A stretch of 64,000 bases of DNA from Epinephelus fuscoguttatus (lineage: Eukaryota > Chordata > Actinopteri > Perciformes > Serranidae), in contig NC_064767.1 in assembly GCF_011397635.1 (NCBI RefSeq), positions 535,001 to 599,000 on the forward strand, in the 5' to 3' direction. The notes under the pieces are model-generated. The model was not told the DNA's origin and did not search any database. It saw nothing but the letters and a program-made list of their open reading frames with translations. Position numbers and translations under genes: made by a program. Below, one piece after another: positions 1-11,815 of this stretch. How positions within the stretch are numbered: position 1 is the stretch's first letter; every line of letters starts with the position of its first letter.

Positions 1-140
1 TCTGTCTCTCTGTCTATCTCTGTCTCTGTCTGTCTGTGTGTGTGTCTGTCTGTCTGTCTGCCTCTGTGTGTGTCTGTGTCTGTCTCTCTGTCTGTCTGTC
101 TGTCTGTCTGTCTGACTCTGTGTGTGTCTGTGTCTGTCTC

Positions 141-171
<31 letters not shown>

Positions 172-310
172 GACTCTGTGTGTCTCTGTGTCTGTGTCTG
201 TCTCTGTCTGTCTCTGTCTCTGTGTGTCTGTGTGTCTGTCTGCCTCTGTGTGTCTCTGTGTCTGTGTCTGTCTCTGTCTCTGTCTTTGTCTGTCTGTCTG
301 TGTCTCTGTT
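1..310. repeat. TCTG/TGTG microsatellite
   Basis: Uninterrupted mixture of TCTG, TGTC and TGTG words. It lies in the intron just upstream of the first visible ACSS1 exon and passes into a C/T-rich tract (311-366) that serves as that exon's polypyrimidine tract. Open frames through it are low-complexity (C/L/S/V) and are not genes. Confidence 0.9.
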
Positions 311-369
311 TCTAACCCTTTCCCTGTCCCTGTCTCTCTCTCTGTCCCTGTCTCTGTCCCTGTTTACAG

Positions 370-885
370 TGGGAGAGCCCATCAACCACGAGGCCTGGCA
401 CTGGTTCCACAGTGTGGTCGGAGACGAACGCTGTCCTCTGGTAGACACCTGGTGGCAGACAGGTGAGACACACTGACATCTGTGATGCATGTCTCATGTT
501 GTCCTCATTCCGGTGTGTCTCATGTTGTCCTCATTCCGGTGTGTCTCATGTTGTCCTCACTGTTTGAGGCCTGTGAGGACGGACAGAGACACTGAGTCTG
601 TTCACTGTTTCATTCTAAGTACTTTATCTCAAATTATTTCAAGTGAATTACTTAAATCTTACTCTGAAATGTTGCTCTTAAAATGTTGCTCTTGAACTGC
701 ATAAAAGTTGCTCTGCAGTTACACAGAATTACAGAGGCCACTGATCCATTTAACCTGCAGCTGCAATGATAAACGTCACAGCGCCACCTGTTGATAGATG
801 TGTGCCTAACACTGGGTGTTGTGTCTGGAGCGAGATCAGGACGGGACGTTTGTAGAGACACAGTGATTTATAAACAGGAAGTGAG

Positions 886-921
<36 letters not shown>

Positions 922-1220
922 CACACACACACACACACACACACAGACGTCTGGTGAAGAGTAGGTTCAGTTGGATGTTGGAGATAATTCAGGTCATTAA
1001 ACACAGCTCTCAGCTCTGTCTCCTTCTCTTCTTCTGTGGTTGTTGATCAGGCTGTTTGTGTCCGTCCGTCCGTCCTCGTCTCTCTTTACTGAAGCTTTAA
1101 CCCTAATTTCACCGATTAGCAGTAACAACATCTGCAGCTCCACAGAATTAAGATCAAATCCTCCTCACACACTTACACCAGCTCCAACCCCCCAGGAACA
1201 AGACAGTCGAGGATCACTGA

Positions 1221-1254
<34 letters not shown>

Positions 1255-4200
1255 CCTAATTCCTGGACAATCAGTGAGTGTGTGTTGTTTTTCAGTGGGA
1301 CTTTAAACTCTCTGCCAGCTGCTTCCTTCCCTTCAAAGGAAAACAAAATCCTCAATAAATTAAGAAATTAAAGGAAATTAAAGCTGCGACATGTGACGCC
1401 CCCTGGTGGCCGCTGCACCTCACTGCTGACTCACTGGAAGAGAAGAAACTCATGTATATGTTTATTCACAGAGGTCACCGCTGACATGTTAAATACATGT
1501 TTTAATATTTTCGTCAGTGAGTTTAAAACAGGAAACACTATTCTGCTGAATCTTCCTCAGTGGTCTTCTTCACAGTGACACATGAACACCTCACAGACAG
1601 ACATGTGGCTGCCTCCAGGGGCGCTAACAGGAACAGTAAATCCTCCATGATGTGACCTCAGAGCTAAGACACGTCTCTGTCAGCAGGTGTGTCAACACCT
1701 GGTTCAGTATTTATCATCAAATATTTAATGAACAAACCCAGCCACACTCGAACGCCACATCAGAGAGTTGAACCCTGCGTCTCTCTGCCGGGGTTAAAGT
1801 CTGTCCTTTACTGTGAAACAATGATAAGAACATAACAGCCTTTCATATGTTCACACCAGAGGAGGAAGTGTCAGTTGTGCTGGGTGAAGGGACAGCAGCT
1901 CCTCTGGCAGCGAAACATGTATCTGCCTGCCACAACCTGAGGGACTCTCTCACTATAACATCCTAACATGCATGGATTTATATCCAGTTGTATAAATTAT
2001 ATTATATTGTATTGAATTGTATTATTGTAAGTTTGTATGTAAATATTCTGTAAAATGCTTTGGCAACAACATATTTCTGTTCATGCCAATAAAGCTGTTT
2101 GAATTGAATTGAAAATTGAATTGAATTGAAATTGAATTGATTGATTTCTGTCCCTCTGTGCCTCCTGTAGAGACGGGTGGAGTCTGTATCGCCCCTCGAC
2201 CTGCAGACGAAGGAGCTCCCATCATCCCCGCCATGGCCATGAGGCCATTCTTTGGCATCCAGCCTGACCTGATGGGAGAGAAGGTGGCGTTAAATCAGAG
2301 AAACACCGCCACAGTTTACAGCTCCCTGTGCTCATGCTGCATCTTTGTGGTCGTTTTATGTCTCATTGTAGTCGTTTCATGTCTCTGTGTGGTCGTGTTA
2401 TGTCTCTTTGTGGTCGTTTCATGTCTTTTTGTGGCTGTTTCATGTCTTTTTGTGGTCGTGTTAGGTCTCTTTGTGGTCACTTCATGTCTTTTTGTGGCTG
2501 TTTCATGTCTTTTTGTGGTCGTGTTATGTCTCTTTGTGGTCACTTCATGTCTTTTTGTGGCTGTTTCATGTCTCTTTGTGGTCGTTTCATGTCTTTTTGT
2601 GGTCGTTTTATGTCTCTGTGGTCGTTTCATGTCTTTTTGTGGTCGTTTTATGTCTTTTTGTGGTCATTTCATGTCTTTTTGTGGCTGTTTCATGTCTTTG
2701 TCGTCATTTTATGTCTCTTTGTGGCTGTTTCATGTCTTTTTGTGGCTGTTTCATGTCTCTGTGGTCGTTTTATGTCTCTTTGTGGCAGTTTCATGTCTCT
2801 TTGTGGTCGTTTCATGTCTTTTTGTGGTCGTTTTATGTCTTTTTGTGGTCATTTCATGTCTTTTTGTGGCAGTTTCATGTCTATTTGCGGTCGTTTCATG
2901 TCTTTTTGTGGTCGTTTTATGTCTCTTTGTGGCTGTTTCATGTCTATTTGCGGTCGTTTCATGTCTTTTTGTGGCTGTTTCATGTCTCTTTGTGGTCGTT
3001 TTATGTCTTTTTGTGGCTGTTTCATGTCTTTTTGTGGCTGTTTCATGTCTTTGTCGTCATTTTATGTCTCTTTGTGGCTGTTTCATGTCTTTTTGTGGCT
3101 GTTTCATGTCTCTCTGTGGTCGTTTTATGTCTCTTTGTGGCTGTTTCATGTCTCTTTGTGGTCGTTTCATGTCTTTTTGTGGTCATTTCATGTCTTTTGT
3201 GGCTGTTTCATGTCTCTTTGTGGTCGTTTCATGTCTTTTTGTGGCTGTTTCATGTCTCTTTGTGGTCGTTTCATGTCTTTTTGTGGTCATTTCATGTCTT
3301 TTGTGGCTGTTTCATGTCTCTTTGTGGTCGTTTCATGTCTTTTTGTGGCTGTTTCATGTCTCTTTGTGGTCGTTTCATGTCTTTTTGTGGTCATTTCATG
3401 TCTTTTTGTGGCTGTTTCATGTCTCTTTGTGGTCGTTTCATGTCTTTTTGTGGTCGTTTCATGTCTTTTTGTGGTCGTTTTATGTCTCTTTGTGGCTGTT
3501 TCATGTCTCTTTGTGGTCGTTTCATGTCTTTTTGTGGCTGTTTCATGTCTTTTTGTGGCTGTTTCATGTCTTTTTGTGGTCACTTCATGTCTTTTTGTGG
3601 CTGTTTCATGTCTTTGTCGTCATTTTATGTCTCTTTGTGACTGTTTCATGTCTTTTTGTGGCTGTTTCATGTCTCTCTGTGGTCGTTTTATGTCTCTTTG
3701 TGGCTGTTTCATGTCTCTTTGTGGTCGTTTCATGTCTTTTTGTGGTCATTTCATGTCTTTTTGTGGCTGTTTCATGTCTCTTTGTGGTCGTTTCATGTCT
3801 TTTTGTGGTCGTTTTATGTCTCTTTGTGGCTGTTTCATGTCTTTTTGTGGTCGTTTTATGTCTTTTTGTGGTCATTTTATGTCTCTTTGTGGCTGTTTCA
3901 TGTCTCTGTGTGATCGTTTCATGTCTCTTTGTGGTCGTTTCATGTCTTTTTGTGGCAGTTTCATGTCTCTTTGTGGCTGTTTCATGTCTCTCTGTGGTCC
4001 TTTCATGTCTCTTTGTGGTCGTTTCATGTCTTTTTGTGGTCGTTTTATGTCTCTTTGTGGCTGACACACAGGAGCACATGAGCACATGAACACATGAGCA
4101 CATGAACACATGAGCACATGAACACAGGAACACATGAGCACAGGAACACATGACCACATGAACACATGAGCACAGGAACACATGAACACAGGAACACATG

Positions 4201-7200
4201 AACACATGAGCACAGGAACACAGGAACACATGAGCACATGAACACATGAGCACAGGAACACATGAGCACAGGAACACATGAGCACATGAACACATGAGCA
4301 CAGGAACACATGAACACAGGAACACATGAGCACATGAACACATGAGCACAGGAGCACATGAGCACAGGAACACATGAGCACAGGAACACATGAGCACAGG
4401 AACACATGAACACATGCACACATGAGCACAGGAACACATGAACACATGAGCACAGGAACACATGAACACATGATCACAGGAACACATGAGCACAGGAACA
4501 CATGAACACATGAGCACAGGAACACATGAACACATGATCACATGAGCACAGGAACACATGAACACATGATCACATGAACACAGGAACACATGAACACATG
4601 ATCACAGGAACGCATGAGCACATGAACACAGGAACACATGAGCACAGGAACACATGAACACGGGAACACATGAGCACATGAACACGGGAACACATGAGCA
4701 CATGAACGTGATGTGTTCAGGTCCAATGTTGTGACGCTGGACGACCAGATGAAACTCGTCAGAAACCTGGAGGGAAATACAACTCTGATTAAAGTGAGCT
4801 TAAAGACGTTAAAGACTCGGAGGATCTGAGGTTTCCAGTTAGCTCTCGTCCAATCAGCTTCAGATGTGATCTGCCACCAATCTCAGGGTCTCGTTAACCC
4901 CACTTGACCTTGAGACGTAAGAGGTCAAACAAGCCTTTGAATGACACGGTGTCTCTGTCTCAGTTTAATCTTTCTATTAAAGCAGCAGCAGCATCTGTTT
5001 GCTTTGATTAACAGACTTTCCCCCAAATTAATTATCCGCTGGTTTCCCCTCTCCGCTCTGTTCCCGGCCTGTAATCTGCCGCCAGCGCTCGAGGGTTTCT
5101 AATCATGTAGATTAGATTAGATTAGATTAGGCCTCCTTCAGTTTCACTCTTCATCCTCACAGGAGGTCGAGGTCACTGTGACTTCAATCCTCTCAATACT
5201 GAACACAAACTGTGCTGATGAAGACCACAGGGTTTCATTTGTACCACTTAACACTGGCCTTCATCTCACAGAGGAGGAGGAGGAGAGCTGCAGGATGAAG
5301 ATACAGGGACATGTGAAAAAACAAGTCAGCTGCTTGATCAGAGCCACTGTCAATGTTCTCTGTAGTGGAGAAATACGACGATGGAAAAGTGTTCAGTTAG
5401 ATGTGCGTTCAGATCGTACCACAGTTATCTCTGAGGGTGTGACTGGGTGATTGTTACTGGACAGAGAGAGTCGAGATGACCACAAAGACACAAACAACAA
5501 CCACAAAGACACAAACAATAACCACAAAGACACAAACAACAACCACAAAGACACAAACAATAACCACAAAGACACAACAACCTCAAAGATGCAAACAACA
5601 ACCACAAAGACACAAACAATAACCACAAAGACACAACAACCTCAAAGATGCAAACAACAACCACAAAGACACAAACAATAACCACAAAGACACAAACAAC
5701 AACCACAAAGACACAACAACCTCAAAGACGCAAACAACAACCACAAAGACACAAACAATAACCACAAAGACACAAACAACAACCACAAAGACACAAACAA
5801 TAACCACAAAGACACAAACAACAACCACAAAGACACAACAACCTCAAAGATGCAAACAACAACCTCAAAGATGCAAACAACAACCACAAAGACACAAACA
5901 ATAACCACAAAGACACAACAACCTCAAAGATGCAAACAACAACCACAAAGACACAAACAATAACCACAAAGACACAAACAACAACCACAAAGACACAACA
6001 ACCTCAAAGACGCAAACAACAACCACAAAGACACAAACAATAACCACAAAGACACAACAACCTCAAAGACGCAAACAACAACCACAAAGACACAAACAAC
6101 AACCACAAAGACACAAACAATAACCACAAAGACACAACAACCTCAAAGATGCAAACAACAACCACAAAGACACAAACAATAACCACAAAGACACAAACAA
6201 CAACCACAAAGACACAACAACCTCAAAGACGCAAACAACAACCACAAAGACACAAACAACAACCACAAAGACACAAACAATAACCACAAAGACACAAACA
6301 ACAACCACAAAGACACAACAACCTCAAAGATGCAAACAACAACCACAAAGACACAAACAATAACCACAAAGACACAAACAACAACCACAAAGACACAACA
6401 ACCTCAAAGACGCAAACAATAACCACAAAGACACAAACAATAACCACAAAGACACAAACAACCTCAAAGATGCAAACAACAACCACAAAGACACAAACAA
6501 TAACCACAAAGACACAAACAACAACCACAAAGACACAACAACCTCAAAGACGCAAACAACAACCACAAAGACACAAACAATAACCACAAAGACACAAACA
6601 ACAACCACAAAGACACAAACAATAACCACAAAGACACAAACAACAACCACAAAGACACAACAACCTCAAAGACGCAAACAATAACCACAAAGACACAAAC
6701 AACAACCACAAAGACACAACACCCTCAAAGACACAAACAGCAGCCACAAAGACACAAACAACAACCACAAAGACACAAACAACAGCCACAAAGACACAAC
6801 ACCTCAAAGACACAAACAACAACCACAAAGACACAACAACCACAAAGACACAAACAACAACCACAAAGACACAAACAACCACAAAGACACAACAACCTCA
6901 AAGACACAAACAACAACCTCAAAGACACAAACAACCTCAAAGACACAGCAACCTCAAAGACACAAACAACAACCACAAAGACACAAACAACAACCACAAA
7001 GACACAAACAATAACCACAAAGACACAGCAACCTCAAAGACACAAACAACAACCACAAAGACACAAACAGCAACCACAAAGACACAACAACCACAAAGAC
7101 ACAAACAATATCCACAAAGACACAACAACCTCAAAGACACAAACAACCACAAAGACACAACAACCTCAAAGACACAAACAACAACCACAAAGACACAAAC

Positions 7201-9464
7201 AATAACCACAAAGACACAAACAACCTCAAAGACACAAACAACAACCACAAAGACACAAACAATAACCACAACGACACAAACAATAACCACAAAGACACAA
7301 ACTGACTAAAGTAGGCTTTTAATCTGTTGTCCACAGAGTCTCCACACAGTGGACTTAGCATATGCTATGCTAACAGACTAACAGGTCCCATTTCAAGTCG
7401 TCATCTTCACCAGCTGTATAATGATTGATGTAGCAGGCTAATGAAAGCTAATGCTAACTGTTAGCCTTGGAAGTGAAACATTGCTGCTGCTGCTGCTGGA
7501 AAGAAGCTAGTTAGTCTGACATGCTAACGCATTTTCTGTGTTGACAGGGTGAACGTCTGACGGGTAACGGTGTGAGTGGAGCTCTGTGTATCAGCCAGCC
7601 GTGGCCCGGCATGGCTCGCAGTATCTACGGAGACCACCAGAGATTCATCGAGGCCTACTTCAAACCATATCCTGGTATCATCATCATCATCATCATCATC
7701 GTTATTGTTATTGTTATTATGTCTTTGTGAGTATATTTCATAAAGGTCAGTGTGAGAGCTGATGTACTGATTCATCCTGTCAGGTTATTATTTCACCGGT
7801 GACGGAGCGTACCGCTCTGAGGACGGTTACTACCAGATAACTGGACGCATGGATGATGTCATCAATGTCAGCGGTCACCGTCTTGGTACGGCGGAGATCG
7901 AGGACGCTCTGGTGAGACACCTCATGCACAGGACACATCTTATATGATGGAATAGATATGAAAGTAAACAAATAAATAAACAGGAGCTCCTCATTAACAC
8001 ACAGGCACAGAAACACAACAATAATAAATATAACAGAAATAAATTCTATTTATTTATTTATTTATACTTGAGTCATTCTTTGTCCCCAGTGTGTGAGATA
8101 CGATGATGAGACATGAGACAAAGTGTGTTTGAAGACGAGAATAACAAAGGTGTGAGATGATGTTTACAGACTCTGTGAAGATAATTGTTTGTTTGTTTAC
8201 AGGATGAACATCCAGCTGTTCCAGAGACAGCTGTGATCGGGATCCCACACGATATCAAAGGAGAAGGTGAGACTGAAAACACACCTGAGCTCCCATCATG
8301 CTCTGCTGCTCTGTGTGGTGTTTACATGTAAACATGTCAGATGATGTCAGCTGTTTAGTCGTCACATCAACAGGAAGTGAAAAATACTGCCAGACCTTTT
8401 CTGTCCCTTTCAGAATAAAAGTCCAGAGCTGAGCTGTGAAACAAAACATTCAGATTGAAAAACAACTTTTAATGAAGAAAAGATTCATTTTAAAATTAAT
8501 ATGTTAAAGTAACGATGAGTCAGTTTATTCAGAACGCTTCATGACTATTGAATCTGTATTTTGTTTTTATTTGACCTTATATTTTTATTATTATTTACTC
8601 TTCATGTATCAGTTCTTTATTTATTTGAATTGAAATTTATTGGATTATTAACTGTTATTCATTTTCAGTATGTTTAAATGAATATATAGATTAGTAATTA
8701 TAATCAGAATGTTAATGACTTATTTGTTTATTTGTTTAAATTAATATTATTTCATGTTTTAATTATTGAATTGATTCATAGATTATTTGATTCAATCACA
8801 ACAAAAATTACTGTTTAAATTTTATTTATTCCTTTGAATTTTAATTTCTATTATTTTTTACTGTTGATACTTAATTTTTTATTGATTTTTATCAATTTGA
8901 ATTTAATTTTTCATTATATTTACCAATAATAATTCTCAATTTTTTAAATAATAGATTAATATATACATTAATATATACATTAGTAAATAGGATCAGAATG
9001 AGTTTGGATTTTTTCATTTATTTATTTTAATTAAAATGTTTCTTGTTATTTACTGTTGTTATTTATTAATATTATTTTTCAGTTTTATCTTTTTTTATTC
9101 TTATTTTACATTAATCAAAGAAGAATGACTTAAAAATATAAATAAATAAAAACCTGCAGTGACGTCAAAATGTTGTGTATTGTTTAGTTTTAAATCTCAG
9201 CAGCAGGTTGACATCAGTGTGTTGGATTATTGATTACTGATTATAGATTATTGCAGTAAAAATCAGATGAGGTGAAACATGATGAGTTTAAACTGTGACC
9301 CTCTGCTGCCTCCTGCTGGTTGCTCACTGAACCTGCTCATTAATGATACTGATGAACCAATCACAGAGCAGAATACTGACCATCATCATCACATTATTTA
9401 TTTATTTTCAGGAGAAGATCTTCTACATCATTTTGGCTTTAACCTCTTAGTGTCTGTGAAGTTA

Positions 9465-9500
<36 letters not shown>

Positions 9501-9945
9501 TCAGTGCCGTTCGCCTTCGTGGTGTTGAAGGAGGAGTCTGGTGTCGACTCTGCCGTCGTCCTCCGGCAGCTCCGAGAGCTCGTCTCCACAAAGATCGCCA
9601 AGTACGCCATCCCCGAGCACTTCCTAGTGAGTCTCCTGGTTACCATGGCAACAACATCATCCACACACCAATCAGGAGTCAGTATTTGTGTCTATCATGA
9701 AGCAGCCAATCAGGAGTCAGTATTTGTATCGATCATGAAGCAGCCAATCAGGAGTCAGTATTTGTGTCCCTCAGGTGGTGAAGCGTCTGCCGAAGACTCG
9801 CTCCGGGAAGATCATGAGGCGGATCCTCAGGAAGGTCGCCATGGAGACATCAGCTGATCTCGGCGACGTGTCGACTCTGGATGACCCATCTGTCGTCAAG
9901 GAGATCGTGGAAGCCCACGAGCAGTACAGGAAGCAGAGAGGATGA
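370..9945 (+). CDS. acss1: Acetyl-CoA synthetase, ACSS1-type (3' seven exons, partial)
   Basis: Makes acetyl-CoA from acetate, ATP and CoA; ACSS1 is the mitochondrial-matrix enzyme. Exons with consistent phases: 370-462, 2171-2283, 7548-7674, 7784-7911, 8203-8266, 9505-9626, 9775-9945 (TGA), giving 271 visible codons. The 5' exons are outside the window. Visible motifs of the AMP-forming family: DTWWQTETGG at the first exon junction (adenylate binding), [10 protein letters not shown], the hinge region [20 protein letters not shown], and KTRSGK near the end, whose last lysine is the catalytic, reversibly acetylated residue. The C-terminal tail ([13 protein letters not shown]) and the neighbour APMAP favour ACSS1 over the cytosolic paralogue ACSS2. 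Most intron sequence is tandem repeat. The family call is very secure; the paralogue call rests partly on remembered synteny. Confidence 0.93.
1397..1409 (-). promoter_or_regulatory. CTCF-like motif
   Basis: On the minus strand the core reads CCACCAGGGGGCG, matching the established vertebrate CTCF core at every informative position. It is in an ACSS1 intron. Occupancy cannot be judged from sequence, and such motifs also occur by chance or inside repeats. Confidence 0.4.
1925..2145 (+). mobile_element. LINE-type 3' end with (TTGAA)n tail
   Basis: The segment has the low-complexity TGTATTGAATTGTA region, TGTAAAATGCTTTGGCAACA, then ATGCCAATAAAGC and a (GAATT)n tail ending about 25 bases before the next ACSS1 exon. 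From memory this is the usual 3' terminus of an abundant fish LINE family (L1/Tx1-like). Only the 3' end is present, as expected of 5'-truncated insertion. The class is moderately secure; the 5' limit is approximate. Confidence 0.6.
2341..4062. repeat. 21-bp minisatellite, about 80 copies
   Basis: Tandem units of about 21 bp (typical unit TTTGTGGTCGTTTCATGTC plus TT) with GTCG/GCTG/GTCA and TTCATG/TTTATG variants. The unit length is a multiple of three and few stops arise, so very long open frames appear on both strands (one of 650 codons). They repeat a 7-residue peptide and are artefacts. The array lies wholly inside an ACSS1 intron. Confidence 0.95.
4066..4706. repeat. 8-bp minisatellite CACATGAR/CACAGGAA, about 80 copies
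   Basis: It directly abuts the 21-bp array. Octamers CACATGAA, CACATGAG, CACAGGAA and rarer CACATGAT alternate irregularly. The long minus-strand cysteine-rich frames here are artefacts of the repeat. Confidence 0.93.
4707..5478 (+). other. Unique intronic spacer
   Basis: Non-repetitive spacer between two minisatellite blocks in the same ACSS1 intron, apart from a short (ATTAG)n run at about 5108-5130. I see no exon, RNA gene or recognisable element. Confidence 0.5.
5479..7300. repeat. Second 21-bp minisatellite, inverted relative to the first
   Basis: Units such as CCACAAAGACACAAACAACA plus A, with a frequent shortened variant (ACAACAACCTCAAAGAYG). Roughly 85-95 units. Read against the minus strand of the 2341-4062 array (CCACAAAGAGACATGAAACG plus A), about 15 of 21 positions agree, so the two arrays may be related inverted copies. 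The open frames are repeat artefacts. Confidence 0.93.
8267..9504 (+). other. ACSS1 intron, AT-rich, ending in (GT)n
   Basis: About 700 bases (8450-9150) are very AT-rich with no recognisable element. A (TG)n run at about 9466-9498 ends six bases before the TCAG acceptor, so the usual pyrimidine tract is replaced by GT repeats. No exon is supported inside. Confidence 0.6.
9670..9774 (+). repeat. 38-bp tandem repeat reaching the last ACSS1 acceptor
   Basis: Three units, each beginning AATCAGGAGTCAGTATTTGT. The third runs directly into the CCCTCAG acceptor of the last exon. The two upstream units carry ATCATG where the acceptor should be, so only the last can splice. Confidence 0.8.
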
Positions 9946-11045
9946 GAGAAGAAGAAGTAGGAGGGACTTCCTGTCACCGTCACCTTAAAGCACAGGCAGG
10001 AAGTGGAAGGGGCCCAGCAGGCCTCAGGTACAGGTGTTATGTTGTTCCTCAGGTACAGGCAATATGTTGTCCACCCACAGCAAGATTCAAGGGAGCACCG
10101 ACTCACTGTCAACCAAGTGGAAGATGAAATTTCCCAGAACACCTTGTGAAGTCAGCAGTTTGTTACTGTCTGATGGTAATGTAGGCGATACAGACAACAG
10201 GCGGAGGGACGGGTGTGAACTGGTCAGCAACACAGCGTCAACATATTTAAACAAAATGGATCAGAACTAGAAGATGTCGTAGGCGCCTCCTGTTTTCTGC
10301 ATTTCTTCTCTGTTGATTCATCAGACGAGAGAATAATCAGAGCTCACGCCACAACACAAGCGCTGCAGACAGCATTGTCATTGCATCGCTACTACACCTG
10401 ACGTATGTCTGCACATCGGCCACGCCCATATGCATGAAGTCTGTCCCATTTCTCAGGAAAAGATCTCTCCCCTAATATCTCTCACTTCCCTCATCAAGGC
10501 TCATCTCACAGACGACGACACTCAACACCAAGAGGAAGACTGAAATGGGATCGGGCCTTAGTCCAGGTGAAACAGAGCAGCTGTCACCTGTCGGTCGGTG
10601 GGCGGAGCTTCAGGGGAGATCCAGATAACGAAGACATTAACTTCTTTTAGTGTTGGTGTTCCTGGGGTAAAATCTGTTTTAATATTAGATGATCGTGTTT
10701 CAGACAGTTTGATTAAAATAATAATCATCATATTTTAATGTTTGAATCTGAGTTTAAAAAACACTGCTCACTTTAATTTAATTCACATATATTTTTGGAT
10801 GAAGCTAAGAAACATCAGAATCAACCTCAGCTGCTTTTTATTCAACAGATATTTATTTTGTGACCACGAGCATATCCATATAGATCCATATAGATCCGTT
10901 TAGATCCATATAGATCCGTATAGATCCATATAGATCCATATAGATGTGTGTAGACTTGTAGTTTGCAGCTGAGGTCATTTATTGACAGTTGATTGATCGA
11001 TGTGACGCTGTGTGTATCACAAATAAAGATTCACTAACAATCTGT
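9946..11045 (+). other. acss1: ACSS1 3' UTR (probable)
   Basis: Non-coding sequence from the stop codon to a canonical AATAAA at 11022-11027. It includes a decamer-like repeat (TAGATCCATA and variants) at about 10875-10945. I see no other gene here. The UTR end is inferred from the signal only. Confidence 0.5.
11022..11027 (+). terminator. acss1: Polyadenylation signal, ACSS1
   Basis: AATAAA about 1.08 kb after the stop codon, followed by sequence containing TGTGTCTGTTT, a plausible GU-rich downstream element. No closer canonical AATAAA was noticed. Confidence 0.5.
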
Positions 11046-11815
11046 GTCTGTTTCACATCTTGATTTTTCTGAAAATAAAATCAATTGATTTTAATGTCAC
11101 TTTGACCGATTTTATGAATTTGGATGAAATATTTTGTTTGTTTGAGTTTCTGCTTCTTTTAAAACTTATTGATTGATTTGTTGTTTATTCACAGTTTTAC
11201 TGCATATTTTACAGTTAAACATAATTTATATATTTTATGTGACAAAGCTTAAAAATGACAAAACAATAATTTGATATTTTATTCAGTTCCTTATTTTTTT
11301 TCTTTTATAGGCCCTTTTTTCGTTTATTTTTTCTTCTATGTATCATCATAAATATATAAATATTAATGTGTTAGATATTTTACATTTAAATGAAAGTAAC
11401 AATTTAATAACATTAAAATCATGAAATTTTAATTTACCATATTGTGTTAACTCTTTAAACTTATTTTTTTTTTTTAATTCTTTTTGTTTTCATATTTAAC
11501 ATATTTTTTCTTTTTGGTATAATTACAATATGTACAAACATAAATATCTCACAGATATTTTAAATTTAAATGGATGTAATTATTTATTTAAATAAAAATG
11601 ATAAAATTGTTATTTTTTTAAGTTTATTTTTAAGCATTTTTGTTAATTGTTTTTCTTTTCATGGTTCAGATATTTTTAGTTTTTATTGTCATTATAAATA
11701 CACAAAATTATCTTATCACAGATTTATGAGAATAATTTAAATGGCATGGTAGTTATTTATTTAAATAAAATGATAAAATTGTTCGATTTTTAAGTGGAGT
11801 TATTTTTGCAGTGTT
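11046..11815. other. AT-rich intergenic stretch
   Basis: Very AT-rich sequence with repeated TTTAAATAAAATGATAAAAT-like phrases. No gene, RNA or recognisable mobile element is seen. Confidence 0.5.

Larger units (their letters stand above)
463..2170 (+). other. ACSS1 intron with microsatellites
   Basis: No coding exon is supported here. It holds an (ACAG)n/(AC)n tract at about 887-944, a (TG)n tract at 1223-1252, a CTCF-like motif at 1397-1409 and a LINE-like 3' tail at about 1925-2145. The donor is GTGAGA at 463 and the acceptor CTGTAG ends at 2170. Confidence 0.7.

Noticed and set aside
2137-4089. A 650-codon open frame and companions on both strands
   Set aside because: They are translations of the 21-bp minisatellite (a 7-residue repeat). 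The true exon (2171-2283) only contributes the first residues, and a clear donor ends it.
3606-4589. A 327-codon minus-strand cysteine-rich frame
   Set aside because: Read-through of the 8-bp and 21-bp arrays; low complexity, no domain.
5479-7300. CRISPR-like regular array
   Set aside because: No distinct spacers, units contiguous and near-identical, eukaryotic intron context.
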